From the NCBI RefSeq assembly GCF_009176725.1, contig NZ_AP020337.1, positions 1,116,001 through 1,180,000 on the forward strand: a stretch of 64,000 nt of DNA, in the 5' to 3' direction. Position 1 is the first letter of the stretch; each line of letters starts with the position of its first letter. The DNA comes from Pseudomonas sp. KUIN-1 (lineage in GTDB: Bacteria > Pseudomonadota > Gammaproteobacteria > Pseudomonadales > Pseudomonadaceae). The notes beneath the pieces are model-generated. The model was not told the origin of the DNA and ran no database searches. It saw only the letters and a list, made by a program, of their open reading frames with translations. Below, piece by piece: positions 42,934-52,630 of this stretch. The position numbers and the translations under genes are program-made.

Positions 42934-43419
42934 ATGCCGATCGCCGCCAATAAGGCTGTCTCCATTGACTATACCCTGACCAACGACGCTGGTGAGGTCA
43001 TCGACAGTTCTGCCGGTGGTGCGCCGCTGGTTTACCTGCAAGGTGCAGGCAACATCATCCCGGGCCTGGAAAAGGCACTGGAAGGCAAGGAAGTAGGCGA
43101 GCAGGTGAAAGTCGCCGTCGAGCCCGAAGACGCCTACGGCGAGTACTCGGCCGAACTGGTCAGCACCCTGAGCAGCAGCATGTTCGAAGGCGTCGACAAG
43201 CTTGAAGTCGGCATGCAGTTTCACGCTTCCGGCCCGGATGGCGGCATGCAGATCGTGACCATCCGTGATCTGGATGGCGACGACGTCACTGTTGACGGCA
43301 ACCATCCGCTCGCGGGTCAGCGCCTGAACTTCGACGTGAAGGTTGTGGCCATCCGTGATGCCAGTGAAGAAGAAATGGCTCACGGCCATGTTCACGGCGA
43401 AGGCGGTCATCAACACTGA
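42934..43419 (+). CDS. slyD: SlyD-type FKBP peptidyl-prolyl isomerase
   Basis: A 161-residue cytosolic chaperone/isomerase. The FKBP core YTLTNDAGEVIDSSAGGAPL is interrupted by the insert-in-flap domain (EDAYGEYSAELVSTLS) as in SlyD. The C-terminus is a short His-rich tail (HGHVHGEGGHQH) that can bind nickel. It is followed by glutathione peroxidase. Confidence 0.94.
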   Translation: MPIAANKAVSIDYTLTNDAGEVIDSSAGGAPLVYLQGAGNIIPGLEKALEGKEVGEQVKVAVEPEDAYGEYSAELVSTLSSSMFEGVDKLEVGMQFHASGPDGGMQIVTIRDLDGDDVTVDGNHPLAGQRLNFDVKVVAIRDASEEEMAHGHVHGEGGHQH

Positions 43420-43550
43420 TTTGTGCTGCTAAGCTCAGGCACTGAAAAGGCGCCCTGGCTGTTCTGCGATGACGACTTTCGTTACGCGTGCGGTCACGGT
43501 GCCTTTTTTCGGGTTGTAGCCTGGGGCGACTTGTTTCAAAAGGGGTTCTC

Positions 43551-44039
43551 ATGAGTGCTTTTCACGACATCAAATTGAAAGCGCTGGGTGGCCAGGAACT
43601 GCCGCTGGCGAATTTCAGAAAAAAAGTGGTTCTGGTAGTCAACGTCGCGTCCAAATGCGGGCTGACACCGCAGTACGCGGCACTTGAAAACCTCTATCAG
43701 CAGTACAAGGACCAGGGCCTGGAGATACTGGGTCTGCCGTGCAACCAGTTTGCCGGGCAGGAACCGGGTACCGAGCAAGACATCGCCGAGTTTTGCCAAC
43801 TCAACTATGGCGTGACGTTTACGCTGGGTGAAAAACTCGACGTCAACGGCCCCAACCGGCACTCGCTTTACCGTTTGCTGGCGGGCGAGGGTGCCGAGTT
43901 TCCCGGGGATATCACCTGGAACTTCGAAAAGTTTCTGGTTGGCAAGAACGGCGGTGTAAGCGCACGTTTTTCTCCGCGTACCACTCCGGATGATCCTGCG
44001 GTGATCCAGGCCATCGAAAAGGCCCTGGCGCAAAGCTGA
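43551..44039 (+). CDS. Glutathione peroxidase family protein (Cys type)
   Basis: A 162-residue thiol peroxidase. The catalytic Cys is in VNVASKCGLTPQY, with Gln in LPCNQFAGQEPG and Trp in ITWNFEKFLV completing the catalytic set. It has Cys in place of selenocysteine, so it probably uses thioredoxin. AAGGGG lies 5 nt before ATG 43551; the in-frame upstream ATG at 43488 would add a 21-residue tail. Confidence 0.93.
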   Translation: MSAFHDIKLKALGGQELPLANFRKKVVLVVNVASKCGLTPQYAALENLYQQYKDQGLEILGLPCNQFAGQEPGTEQDIAEFCQLNYGVTFTLGEKLDVNGPNRHSLYRLLAGEGAEFPGDITWNFEKFLVGKNGGVSARFSPRTTPDDPAVIQAIEKALAQS

Positions 44040-44196
44040 TCGTAGAGCCGGGGTAGCATTTAGCATTCGCCCGGCTTTCTTGCGCGCTCGTCGCTTCTGA
44101 ACTCAAATCAGCCAGATCAATAGTACTGGGCCACTGCTGACGCCCGGCGATATTCTGCGCGCCTGATGGCAATCGACCATTTCACAGGAGTTGCGC

Positions 44197-45300
44197 ATGT
44201 CGGCAGAAGCCTTGTTCACGCCTTTCCGTCTGGGCAGCCTGGAGCTGTCCTCGCGTGTGGTCATGGCGCCCATGACCCGCTCGTTCTCGCCAGGGCACGT
44301 GCCTAACTCGAAGGTCGTCGAGTACTACCGGCGGCGCGCTGCTGCAGGCGTCGGGCTGATTATCACCGAAGGTACGACGGTCAATCACAAGGCCTCCAAC
44401 GGCTATCCGAATGTCCCGCAGTTTTTCGGCGAAGCGCCGCTTGCCGGCTGGCGCAAGGTGGTCGAGGCGGTGCATGCGGAGGGCGGCAAGATCGTCCCGC
44501 AACTCTGGCACGTCGGCGCAGTTCGCCGTCCTGGCACCGAGCCGGACGGCAGCGTGCCTGCCTACGGGCCGATGGAGAAGGTCAAGGACGGTCAGGTGCT
44601 GGTGCATGGCATGAGCAAGCAGGACATCGACGAGGTCGTAGCGGCCTTTGCCCAGGCTGCCGCCGATGCCAGGGCGATTGGCATGGACGGTGTCGAAATT
44701 CATGGGGCTCATGGTTACCTGATCGATCAGTTCTTTTGGGAGGGCAGCAATCAGCGCAGCGACGAGTACGGCGGCAGCCTCGCCAACCGCTCACGGTTTG
44801 CCCTCGAACTGATCAAGGCCGTGCGCGGCGCAGTAGGCCCGGACTACCCGATCATTTTCCGTTTCTCACAATGGAAACAGCAGGATTACACCGCGCGCCT
44901 GGTGCAAACGCCCGAGGCGCTGGGCGAGTTCCTGCAGCCTCTGGCCGATGCAGGTGTGGATATATTTCATTGCTCTACCCGGCGTTTCTGGGAGCCTGAG
45001 TTTGAAGGCTCCGACCTGAACCTGGCGGGCTGGACGCGCAAGCTGACCGGCAAACCGACCATCACAGTCGGCAGCGTCGGACTGGACGGCGAGTTCCTGC
45101 AATTCATGGTCAACACCGACAAGGTCGCTCAACCGGCCAGCCTGGAAAATCTGCTGAAGCGACTGGGCAACGACGAGTTCGATCTGGTGGCGGTGGGGCG
45201 CGCGCTGCTGGTCGATCCTGATTGGGCACTGAAAGTGCGCGAGGGGCGCGAGCAGGACATCCTGCCCTTCAGTCGAGACGCACTGACGACACTGGTCTGA
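44197..45300 (+). CDS. NADH:flavin oxidoreductase of the old yellow enzyme family
   Basis: A 367-residue FMN enzyme of class OYE. LELSSRVVMAPMTRS (FMN-binding N-terminal loop), IHGAHGYLIDQFFWEGSNQR and DEYGGSLANRSRF are classic. QLWHVGAVRRP matches the active-site His region in family style. AGGAG is 6 nt before the ATG. Its 3' end overlaps the convergent glycosyltransferase gene by 32 bp. Substrates are probably activated alkenes or nitro compounds; not determinable. Confidence 0.93.
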   Translation: MSAEALFTPFRLGSLELSSRVVMAPMTRSFSPGHVPNSKVVEYYRRRAAAGVGLIITEGTTVNHKASNGYPNVPQFFGEAPLAGWRKVVEAVHAEGGKIVPQLWHVGAVRRPGTEPDGSVPAYGPMEKVKDGQVLVHGMSKQDIDEVVAAFAQAAADARAIGMDGVEIHGAHGYLIDQFFWEGSNQRSDEYGGSLANRSRFALELIKAVRGAVGPDYPIIFRFSQWKQQDYTARLVQTPEALGEFLQPLADAGVDIFHCSTRRFWEPEFEGSDLNLAGWTRKLTGKPTITVGSVGLDGEFLQFMVNTDKVAQPASLENLLKRLGNDEFDLVAVGRALLVDPDWALKVREGREQDILPFSRDALTTLV

Positions 45301-46489
45301 TTTTCTTGCTGGCTACCGACCTGATCTCTTTGACGCTTGCAGCGTTCTGGCTCGGGCAGGCCTCGCGCAATTGACGCTCGAACTGATCGATGACCGCTGT
45401 CCAGCCCTGGCGGCTGGCATGCTGCCGGGCGTTGAGACGCACGCGGCGCAGCGTCTCACTATCCTCCAGCAACCAGCGTGCCGCGTCGATGAACGCCGCC
45501 TCGTCACCCGGCATGGCCAACGCACCGTTGTGGCCATGGCGGATATGCTGCCCGGCTGCGGCTTCATCGTAGGCGACCACCCCCAGGCCTGAGGCCAGTG
45601 CTTCGAGAACCACATTGCCGAAGGTTTCGGTGAGGCTGGGAAACAGAAACATATCGGCCGAGGCATAGTGCGTCGCCAGCACCTCGCCGCGCTGCGTCCC
45701 GCAGAAAATCGCCTCCGGAATTTGCTGCTCCAGCTGCGCGCGTTGAGGCCCGTCGCCAACGACCACCAATTTCAGATTACGCTGCGGGTAACTGTCCTTG
45801 AGCGCCTCGAAACAGGCTTTGAGCAGGCTCAGGTTTTTTTCGGGGGCAAGGCGGCCGACATGCAGGACCGCGACATCATCGGGTTGCAGACCCCAATTCT
45901 CTCGCAAAGGCTGCGAGCGTCTGGACGGGCTGAACAATTGACTGTCGACGCCACGTGACAACAGCTCGATCCTCTCAAAGCCACGCCGCTCCAGCTCGAC
46001 CTTCTGACTGATGCTCGGCACCAGCGTCATGCGCGAGCGATTGTGGAACCAGCGCAGGTAGTGCGTCAGCAAGCGGGTGATGAACCCCATGCCGTACTGC
46101 TGCGTGTACTGCGGGAAGTTGGTATGGAAGCCACTGATCACCGCAATCCCCAGGCGCCGCGCTGCGCGCAGTGCCGAGAGCCCCAGCGGCCCTTCCGTGG
46201 CGATGTACAGCACATCCGGCCGACGCCGCTGCCAGCGCCGCAGCAGCTTGTGCATCGAAGACTGACCCCACTGCAACCCCGGGTAACCCGGTATCGGCCA
46301 GCCCCGGCAGAGCAGCAGATCCTCTGCAGTGCCCGCGCCGATCTCGTCGTTCTGACGTGGCCGGACCAGCTCGACCCGATGCCCACGCAACCGCAACCCT
46401 TCACACAGCCGCCCCAGGGTATTGGCGACGCCGTTGATCTCGGGAGTAAAGGTTTCAGTGATCAGGGTGACATTAAGAATTTGGCTCAT
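45269..46489 (-). CDS. GT4-family glycosyltransferase (alpha-mannosyltransferase-like)
   Basis: A 406-residue GT-B fold enzyme. TETFTPEINGVANTLGRL is the N-terminal lip, VGRLAPEKNLSLLKACFEAL the donor-domain start, and FPSLTETFGNVVLEALASGL holds the EX7E motif. It resembles PimB/MgtA-type mannosyltransferases acting on lipids, here of unknown acceptor. The end overlaps the OYE gene. It has no partner genes beside it; an orphan-rich pocket lies upstream. Confidence 0.88.
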   Translation of the reverse strand: MSQILNVTLITETFTPEINGVANTLGRLCEGLRLRGHRVELVRPRQNDEIGAGTAEDLLLCRGWPIPGYPGLQWGQSSMHKLLRRWQRRRPDVLYIATEGPLGLSALRAARRLGIAVISGFHTNFPQYTQQYGMGFITRLLTHYLRWFHNRSRMTLVPSISQKVELERRGFERIELLSRGVDSQLFSPSRRSQPLRENWGLQPDDVAVLHVGRLAPEKNLSLLKACFEALKDSYPQRNLKLVVVGDGPQRAQLEQQIPEAIFCGTQRGEVLATHYASADMFLFPSLTETFGNVVLEALASGLGVVAYDEAAAGQHIRHGHNGALAMPGDEAAFIDAARWLLEDSETLRRVRLNARQHASRQGWTAVIDQFERQLREACPSQNAASVKEIRSVASKKIRPVSSVRLD

Positions 46490-46764
46490 GAGAGCAGTGT
46501 CGACTGATTACATTTCGGTTATGTGGCGGTTGTGTGATGGATTGGTGATAGGGCGTCGGTAAGGTGAGCAAGTTGGCGTGAGACTGCGCGGAATAGTTAA
46601 TAGGTAAACGCATAGGCTGTACAACCCAATGGGGTTACATTAGGAAATGGCGAAACATTGTCGGTATGGGTCATTTGAAAATCCCTCGCGCACGTTCCAT
46701 TGCCGCAGGCATAGGCACGAAGTCTTTATCCTCCACACTGGATCTGCGTTGTTCGATAGTCATG

Positions 46765-46959
46765 CTATCCATGAAGCGAGTCGAGCGGGGCATTGCCGAG
46801 TGTTGCGGGTGCTGCGGCTGGGGGTTTTTTCTCTGTCTGTGTGATGGCATCGTTCAACAGGTTTGCAAACCGACCTGAACGGTTTTCCGGTAGTCTTTCG
46901 AGGGATGCCGGTCGGTAGGAGGAGAGTTGTTCTGCGACAGATTCTGTTTTTATTTCCAT
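46765..46959 (-). CDS. Orphan small hydrophilic protein
   Basis: A 64-residue protein starting MEIKTESVAEQLSSYRP, rich in Pro/Ala/Gln and predicted soluble, no signal peptide. A good ribosome site (AGGAG, 8 nt spacing) precedes ATG 46959, which supports it as real. It lies in an AT-rich pocket between conserved genes. I do not recognise the family. A longer frame from 46983 would add eight residues. Confidence 0.55.
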   Translation of the reverse strand: MEIKTESVAEQLSSYRPASLERLPENRSGRFANLLNDAITQTEKKPPAAAPATLGNAPLDSLHG

Positions 46960-47299
46960 AGCGATTACTCCTGTTTTTTTCAATCAGGAGAGCAAGGATA
47001 ATGCCATATTTAATGTATTGGTTGTTCCTACACCGTTGCGATCTTGTATTCGAGTTCGGGAAGATATGTCCTACGCAATATTCCTACGTGTAATGTTTTT
47101 TCATATCTCGGCAAATAGTGTCTGCTTGCGGCAAGCTGTTGCCGTTACACGGAATGGAGTTATATAAGCTGGTTGTGGGAATACTGATATATAGCTGTAA
47201 GAAGCCTCCCTTTTAACGCCGAAGTGCCGAACAGATAACTCGTTATCTGTTCGGCACGCTCTCAGGCGTAGTCGTCACTCAGCCGGTCAAGCGGGGCAC
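46960..47299. other. AT-rich intergenic stretch with a 16-bp perfect palindrome
   Basis: No gene is seen. Base composition is clearly more AT-rich than the neighbours (for example ATATATAGCTGTAAG around 47190). At 47224-47257 the arm GTGCCGAACAGATAAC is followed by TC and then its exact reverse complement. It lies just beyond the stop of the 114-residue gene but lacks a T-run in that direction. Confidence 0.6.
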
Positions 47300-47644
47300 T
47301 CAGCCCAGATCACGAACCAGTTGGCCGATCACTTCGCCCACTTTGGCCAGATCCGGTGCCGCCAGACGATGTTCATCGGCATACGAATACGCCACGGTGA
47401 ACAGGCCGGCGGTGCGGGTGGAGTAGGCAGGGGCGTCTTTCTCGAAAACACGGTTTTCAGCTTCGGCAGTCAGCGAAGTGGAGCTGATGACGATGCGCTC
47501 TTCGGGGTCGTTCACACCGTTGATGTACACGTTGTCCGGGTTGATCGACCATTCGGCCAGTTCACTGACCAGAAAGGCGCGGATCTTTTCCTGAACGGTA
47601 GCGTTGTCAGCGGCCAGTGCAGCAGGATTTACTTGAGCATTCAT
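47300..47644 (-). CDS. Orphan 114-residue protein
   Basis: Starts MNAQVNPAALAADNATVQEK and ends KVGEVIGQLVRDLG. AAGGAAG lies 7 nt before the ATG at 47644, so translation is credible. It has helix-strand alternation (IRAFLVSELAEWSI, RIVISSTSL) and no cysteine, no signal peptide and no membrane helix. I do not recognise it. Position between the glycosyltransferase and cysZ genes is an accessory site in pseudomonads. Confidence 0.7.
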   Translation of the reverse strand: MNAQVNPAALAADNATVQEKIRAFLVSELAEWSINPDNVYINGVNDPEERIVISSTSLTAEAENRVFEKDAPAYSTRTAGLFTVAYSYADEHRLAAPDLAKVGEVIGQLVRDLG

Positions 47645-47663
47645 GATTTAACTTCCTTGTTAA

Positions 47664-47707
47664 GTTCATGTGTCGCCTGGTTTCATGGAAGGTGGCTTCA
47701 CATGAAC
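47664..47707. promoter_or_regulatory. 9-bp inverted repeat upstream of the 114-residue gene
   Basis: GTTCATGTG at 47664-47672 and CACATGAAC at 47699-47707 are perfect inverted copies 26 bp apart, 20-63 bp upstream of the gene's start. It may be a divided operator or a leader hairpin. Confidence 0.4.
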
Positions 47708-47839
47708 GGGTTGGTTGAGGCCCCATTTAGCCCCAACTGGCAGGTTGAGTTGCGGTGCATATTTATATGTGTGTGATTTTTTTCTTCGGGTGTGCCGAAC
47801 CGCATGGCGCGGTCCGGCATGTCGCCATTCAGCCGCGTG

Positions 47840-48601
47840 TCAGCCGCGTGCGTGAGTCACCGGCAACGCATCCGCGCCGCGCTCGCGCACCCAGAACAGC
47901 GTTGCACCGGCCACTGCAGCAGGCATCATCAGCAGGTTGACCACCGGGATCAGCAAGGCAACGTAGACGATGCCGCCGAAGCTCAGGCTCTGCCAGCGTT
48001 TGCTCTTCAGCCAGCCGAGCATTTCGTTCCAGCCCAGTTTGTGGTTGTCGGCGGGGTAGTCGATGTACTGGATCGCCATCATCCACACCCCGAACAATAG
48101 CCATAGCGGGGCGGCGATGATGTTGGCGACCGGGATGAACGACAGGATGAACAGGCCGAGCATGCGCGGCAACATGTAGCCCAGCTTGCGTGCTTCGCGG
48201 GCCAGGGTGCGGGGCACCATGGCGACCAGTTCGGCCCAGCTGAAATCGGGCGATTCGTCTACGCCACGAACCACGGCTTCGACCTTTTCGGACAGAAACC
48301 CGTTGAATGGCGCGGCGATGATGTTGGCGACTACGGTGAAGGTGAAAAACACCATCAGCAGCACCAGCGCCACGAACAGTGGCCAGAGGATGTAACTGAG
48401 AAAGCTCAGCCAATGAGGCAGGGTCGGCATGAAGGTGTCGACCCACAGCTCGAACTGATGCACCGCCAGATAGATCAGGCCGCAGAACAACACCACATTG
48501 ATGCTCAATGGCAGTAGAACGAACAAGCGCAAGCCTGGGCTGAGGACCAGTTTCAGGCCCTCTCTCAGGTATTGCGGGCCGGTAAGGGCGGGAGCGGGCA
48601 T
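47840..48601 (-). CDS. cysZ: Sulfate transporter CysZ
   Basis: A 253-residue inner-membrane protein of the EI24/CysZ family. [20 protein letters not shown] at the N-terminus and [15 protein letters not shown] are typical; several helices run through the chain. It imports sulfate for cysteine synthesis. The C-terminal [17 protein letters not shown] is polar. The orthologue lies beside trxB in other pseudomonads as well. Confidence 0.94.
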   Translation of the reverse strand: MPAPALTGPQYLREGLKLVLSPGLRLFVLLPLSINVVLFCGLIYLAVHQFELWVDTFMPTLPHWLSFLSYILWPLFVALVLLMVFFTFTVVANIIAAPFNGFLSEKVEAVVRGVDESPDFSWAELVAMVPRTLAREARKLGYMLPRMLGLFILSFIPVANIIAAPLWLLFGVWMMAIQYIDYPADNHKLGWNEMLGWLKSKRWQSLSFGGIVYVALLIPVVNLLMMPAAVAGATLFWVRERGADALPVTHARG

Positions 48602-48848
48602 GGGAGTCTCCGAGTGCTTGAAAGGCGTGACCTTACCGGCTTTGTGATGGCCATGAAAGAGCTGAGCGCCGACGGTTTTTGAGCATGCCAGACTTGTGGC
48701 GTATCCTTGGCGAAGGAAGATTATCCGAATGGCTCGTCACCCATGCGCTGCTTTCAGGCGCCCACGCTATAGAAGTGACCTATAGGGTGGATTGTGAAAC
48801 GATATTTCCTTAACCTCTGCGGCCCCGATAGGCTGTTCGGCAATCCAG

Positions 48849-48927
48849 GACCTGTCCTTCAGGTCAGAATTTTCAGGACCCGCCGAAGCAAATGACGCTT
48901 CCCCAAGCGTTTCGGTGGTCCTTTTTA
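48849..48927 (+). ncRNA. Terminator-like leader or small RNA upstream of trxB
   Basis: A stem GACCTG-TCCTT-CAGGTC (48849-48865) is followed by a larger hairpin: AGGACC at 48875 and TTCGGTGGTCCT ending 48922 form the outer arms, ACGCTT-CCCC-AAGCGT the inner stem, then TTTTTA. That is a Rho-independent terminator in the plus direction that ends 50 nt before the trxB ATG. It may be an sRNA 3' end or an attenuator. No known family was recognised. Confidence 0.55.
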
Positions 48928-48967
48928 TCCAGCCGTCCCGACCGCGGCGTAAACGGTCGGTCGATAG

Positions 48968-49939
<972 letters not shown>

Positions 49940-49957
49940 TCGTTGCCGTCTGATTCA

Positions 49958-49988
49958 CTTCGTGCCAATGCTTTGCATTGGCACGAAG
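49958..49988. repeat. Short hairpin of the dispersed repeat family, copy F
   Basis: CTTCGTGCCAATGC, TTT, then its exact reverse complement. It is the GCCAACGCGGAGCATTGGC module reduced to one stem and lies between convergent trxB and hopJ genes; it may also act as a terminator. Confidence 0.75.
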
Positions 49989-50052
49989 TTCGCTGCGCTC
50001 TGCTGGATATATCTGCGCCGCGCGACAAGGAGCAGCGGTGCTCAAGCTCTGA

Positions 50053-50394
50053 TCAAGCCTTGCGCTTGAGCGGCTCGCCTGCAAACTTCACACCCGCCAG
50101 ACCATTCGCCATCAGCGCACGGATATTGCCGTGGTCGCTGCCTTCAGGTGTGGCTTGCACCGAGCGGTAATGCTCGCCGAATGCCAGCAGTGCCTCTTCG
50201 TCAGTCAAGCCTTCCAGCAATGCCAGGCCCAGGGTCTTGCACGACCCTTCGTTTTGCCCGGCAGCATTGTCGACGTCGCCGTTTCTGAAGGCCTGAGGCT
50301 GGTAGTCATAGCCGTCGGCGATGAATGCCAGGGTGTCGGCAAACGCATGCTCGCCGCTGCTCAGGCTGGTGCGCAGGGAATTCAGGTCAGTCAT
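50053..50394 (-). CDS. HopJ-family type III effector-like protein
   Basis: A 113-residue protein starting MTDLNSLRTSLSSGEHAFADTL. FIADGYDYQPQAFRNGDVDN and NEGSCKTLGLALLEGLTDEE match the HopJ (HopPmaJ) family named for a P. syringae effector. The family is spread widely, including in bacteria with no plant host. No hrp box (GGAACC-N16-CCACNNA) was seen upstream, and its start overlaps the DUF1244 stop. A housekeeping role is therefore at least as likely as secretion. Confidence 0.88.
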   Translation of the reverse strand: MTDLNSLRTSLSSGEHAFADTLAFIADGYDYQPQAFRNGDVDNAAGQNEGSCKTLGLALLEGLTDEEALLAFGEHYRSVQATPEGSDHGNIRALMANGLAGVKFAGEPLKRKA

Positions 50395-50686
50395 GTTGTT
50401 TGGTTTCCTTGACGAACGCCGCCTGTTGTTCGGCGTTCGCTTCTTTCTGGTAGCGGGCTTTCCACTCGCTGTACGGCATGCCATAAACCACTTCACGCGC
50501 ATCATCGAGGCTGAGGTCGATCTGCTTTTCGTCAGCAGCGGCCTTGTACCACTTGGACAGGCAATTGCGGCAGAAGCCGGACAGGTTCATCAGGTCGATG
50601 TTCTGGACATCCTTGCGGCTGTCCAGATGCGCGACCAGTCGGCGGAAGGCTGCGGCTTCGAGTTCGAGGCGTTCTTGCTCGGTCAT
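50387..50686 (-). CDS. DUF1244 family protein
   Basis: A 99-residue soluble protein. LMNLSGFCRNCLSKWYKAAA is the family core, with two cysteines, and EVVYGMPYSEWKARYQ the C-terminal part. It overlaps hopJ by 8 bp, so they share a transcript. Function unknown. Confidence 0.9.
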   Translation of the reverse strand: MTEQERLELEAAAFRRLVAHLDSRKDVQNIDLMNLSGFCRNCLSKWYKAAADEKQIDLSLDDAREVVYGMPYSEWKARYQKEANAEQQAAFVKETKQHD

Positions 50687-50729
50687 GACGGGCTCTTTTC
50701 AGTTGACGGTTGAGGTCATGATAAGAGTT

Positions 50730-51101
50730 TCAGCGTTGACCGGCGAGCGTGATCGATACCGATTCGGCAAAGCGCAGGGCGTGCGGCTTGTCGACTTCCA
50801 CTTCAGCGTAGGTTACCGCCTCGTGGCTCATCACCAGGTCCAGCACTTCCTGGGTCAGTCGTTCCAGCAGGGCAAAGCGATTACCCTCGACATGCTGGAT
50901 GATGGCCTTGGTGATGGTGCGATAGTTGAGGGCATGCTCGATGTCGTTATCCCGCACGGCTTCCTGAGCGGCATACAGAATCGTCAGGTTGATCAGCACG
51001 TCCTGTTTGTTGAGGATTTCGTCCTCGTTGATGCCGATGAACGTGCGCAGGCGCAGGTCCTTGACGCGGATGCGTGCGGTGCCAGGTTCGAGTCTTGCCA
51101 T
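50730..51101 (-). CDS. folX: Dihydroneopterin triphosphate 2'-epimerase FolX
   Basis: A 123-residue member of the FolB/FolX fold. [20 protein letters not shown] and [15 protein letters not shown] are typical; the second holds a family active-site Lys neighbour. FolX makes dihydromonapterin triphosphate. It follows folE with no gap (overlap of 1 bp) and folM is further upstream, the arrangement of the tetrahydromonapterin pathway in Pseudomonas. Confidence 0.9.
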   Translation of the reverse strand: MARLEPGTARIRVKDLRLRTFIGINEDEILNKQDVLINLTILYAAQEAVRDNDIEHALNYRTITKAIIQHVEGNRFALLERLTQEVLDLVMSHEAVTYAEVEVDKPHALRFAESVSITLAGQR

Positions 51102-51664
51102 TATTGTCTGCTCCGTCCGATCAATTGCAGAAACTCCATGCGCGTGGTGCTCGAGTCACGGAAGGCGCCGAGCATCACTGACGTATTCATGGTCGAATTC
51201 TGCTTTTCGACGCCGCGCATCATCATGCACATGTGCTGGGCTTCGATGACCACCGCTACACCGGCGGCTCCGGTGACTTTCTGAATCGCATCGGCAATCT
51301 GTTTGGTCAGATTTTCCTGAATCTGCAGACGGCGGGCAAACATGTCGACGATGCGTGCGATCTTCGACAGACCCAGCACCTTGCCGGTCGGAATGTAGGC
51401 GACATGCGCCTTGCCTATGAACGGCAGCAGGTGGTGCTCGCAAAGCGAGTACAACTCGATGTTCTGGACGATGACCATCTCATCGTTATCGGAGGCGAAC
51501 AGCGCGCCATTGACGATTTCTTCGACGCTCTGGGTGTAGCCATGACACAGGTACTGCATGGCTTTGGAAGCGCGTTTCGGCGTGTCCAGCAGACCTTCGC
51601 GGTCTGGATCTTCACCAAGGCCGAGCAGAATGTCTCGATAGTGCTGGGGCAGGGACGAACTCAT
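51101..51664 (-). CDS. folE: GTP cyclohydrolase I
   Basis: A 187-residue enzyme forming dihydroneopterin triphosphate from GTP. Zinc ligands are in [20 protein letters not shown] and in the later [14 protein letters not shown]. It is the middle gene between folM (21 bp upstream) and folX. Confidence 0.96.
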   Translation of the reverse strand: MSSSLPQHYRDILLGLGEDPDREGLLDTPKRASKAMQYLCHGYTQSVEEIVNGALFASDNDEMVIVQNIELYSLCEHHLLPFIGKAHVAYIPTGKVLGLSKIARIVDMFARRLQIQENLTKQIADAIQKVTGAAGVAVVIEAQHMCMMMRGVEKQNSTMNTSVMLGAFRDSSTTRMEFLQLIGRSRQ

Positions 51665-51685
51665 CAGAATGATCCTCGGGGCGGC

Positions 51686-52396
51686 TTACTTGACGTGCCG
51701 TCCGCCGTTTACGGTCAGTGTTGTGCCGGTGACATAGGTGCTGTCCAGAAGATAACGCAGGCTCTGGTAAATCACCTCTGCACCAGGCTCTATGCCCAGG
51801 GCCGATTTGGCCAGGGCGTTGGCGCGGTAGGCCGCATCATCCTTGGGTTGAAACATCAACAGCGCCGGTGCTATGCCGTTGACTTTGACAAGCGGGGCGA
51901 ACCTGGCAGCGAAGGACAGCGTCAGGCTTTCCAGGCCGGCCTTGGTTGCGCAGTAGGCGATGTGCTTGCTGCTGCCCTTGCGGGTCACGTCATCGCTGAT
52001 ATGCACGATGTCAGCGACCTCACTGGCGGTCAGCAACGACTCGCAATGCAGGTTGATCAGGTAGGGCGCCAGCATGTGCACGTTGAACATGCGGGTGAAG
52101 TTGTCGGCTTCATCGCCCGGTGTTTCTGCCAGCCACTCGGAAGCATTGTGGACAATGGCCCGCAGGCTTGAGGTCTGGGTTTTCAACAGCTCGATAAAGG
52201 CCATGATCCCGGCCTCGCAGGAAAAATCCCCGTGGATGGCCACCGCTCCAGCCTGGCGCAATTCCGTCACACTTTCATGCTCGGTGCGGTAACTGATGAT
52301 CACCCGTTGCCCGTGTTCGAGCAGACGCAAGGCGCAATGCAGACCTACGCGCTGGCTGGCGCCGGTGATCAGGACAGGTGCAGAAGAGATTGCCAT
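51686..52396 (-). CDS. folM: Dihydromonapterin reductase FolM
   Basis: A 236-residue short-chain dehydrogenase. VLITGASQRVGLHCALRLLE is the Rossmann motif and YCATKAGLESLTLSFA holds the YxxxK pair. FolM reduces dihydromonapterin to tetrahydromonapterin, the phenylalanine hydroxylase cofactor in Pseudomonas. It is the first gene of folM-folE-folX. The 3' end includes the typical RHVK. Confidence 0.92.
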   Translation of the reverse strand: MAISSAPVLITGASQRVGLHCALRLLEHGQRVIISYRTEHESVTELRQAGAVAIHGDFSCEAGIMAFIELLKTQTSSLRAIVHNASEWLAETPGDEADNFTRMFNVHMLAPYLINLHCESLLTASEVADIVHISDDVTRKGSSKHIAYCATKAGLESLTLSFAARFAPLVKVNGIAPALLMFQPKDDAAYRANALAKSALGIEPGAEVIYQSLRYLLDSTYVTGTTLTVNGGRHVK

Positions 52397-52630
52397 CGAC
52401 AGCTCACGTATCGGTTATCGGGAGTGGACGGGGATTGTACGGTCGATTGTTTCTTCCAGATTACAGGCAAAGTTATACCAGAGAATTTTTTTGTACAACC
52501 CTGGGTATCATGAAACTCGTCAAGCCAGCGCGCGCAGCCGCTGGGCACGGGATGGCCGGGGAAATGAGAGGGAGCGAGGAGCGACCAAGACCTGTACCGA
52601 AGGGTAGGGGGTGTACAGGTCTTTATGAGC

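Noticed and set aside
49979..49995. TGGCACG-AAGT-TCGCT, a sigma-54-like element on the plus strand
   Set aside because: It is part of the dispersed-repeat hairpin between convergent genes, and no plus-strand gene follows, so the match is by chance.
50395..50505. Upstream extension of hopJ
   Set aside because: The extra 37 residues overlap the DUF1244 gene in another frame and are basic and unstructured; ATG 50394 gives the HopJ family start.
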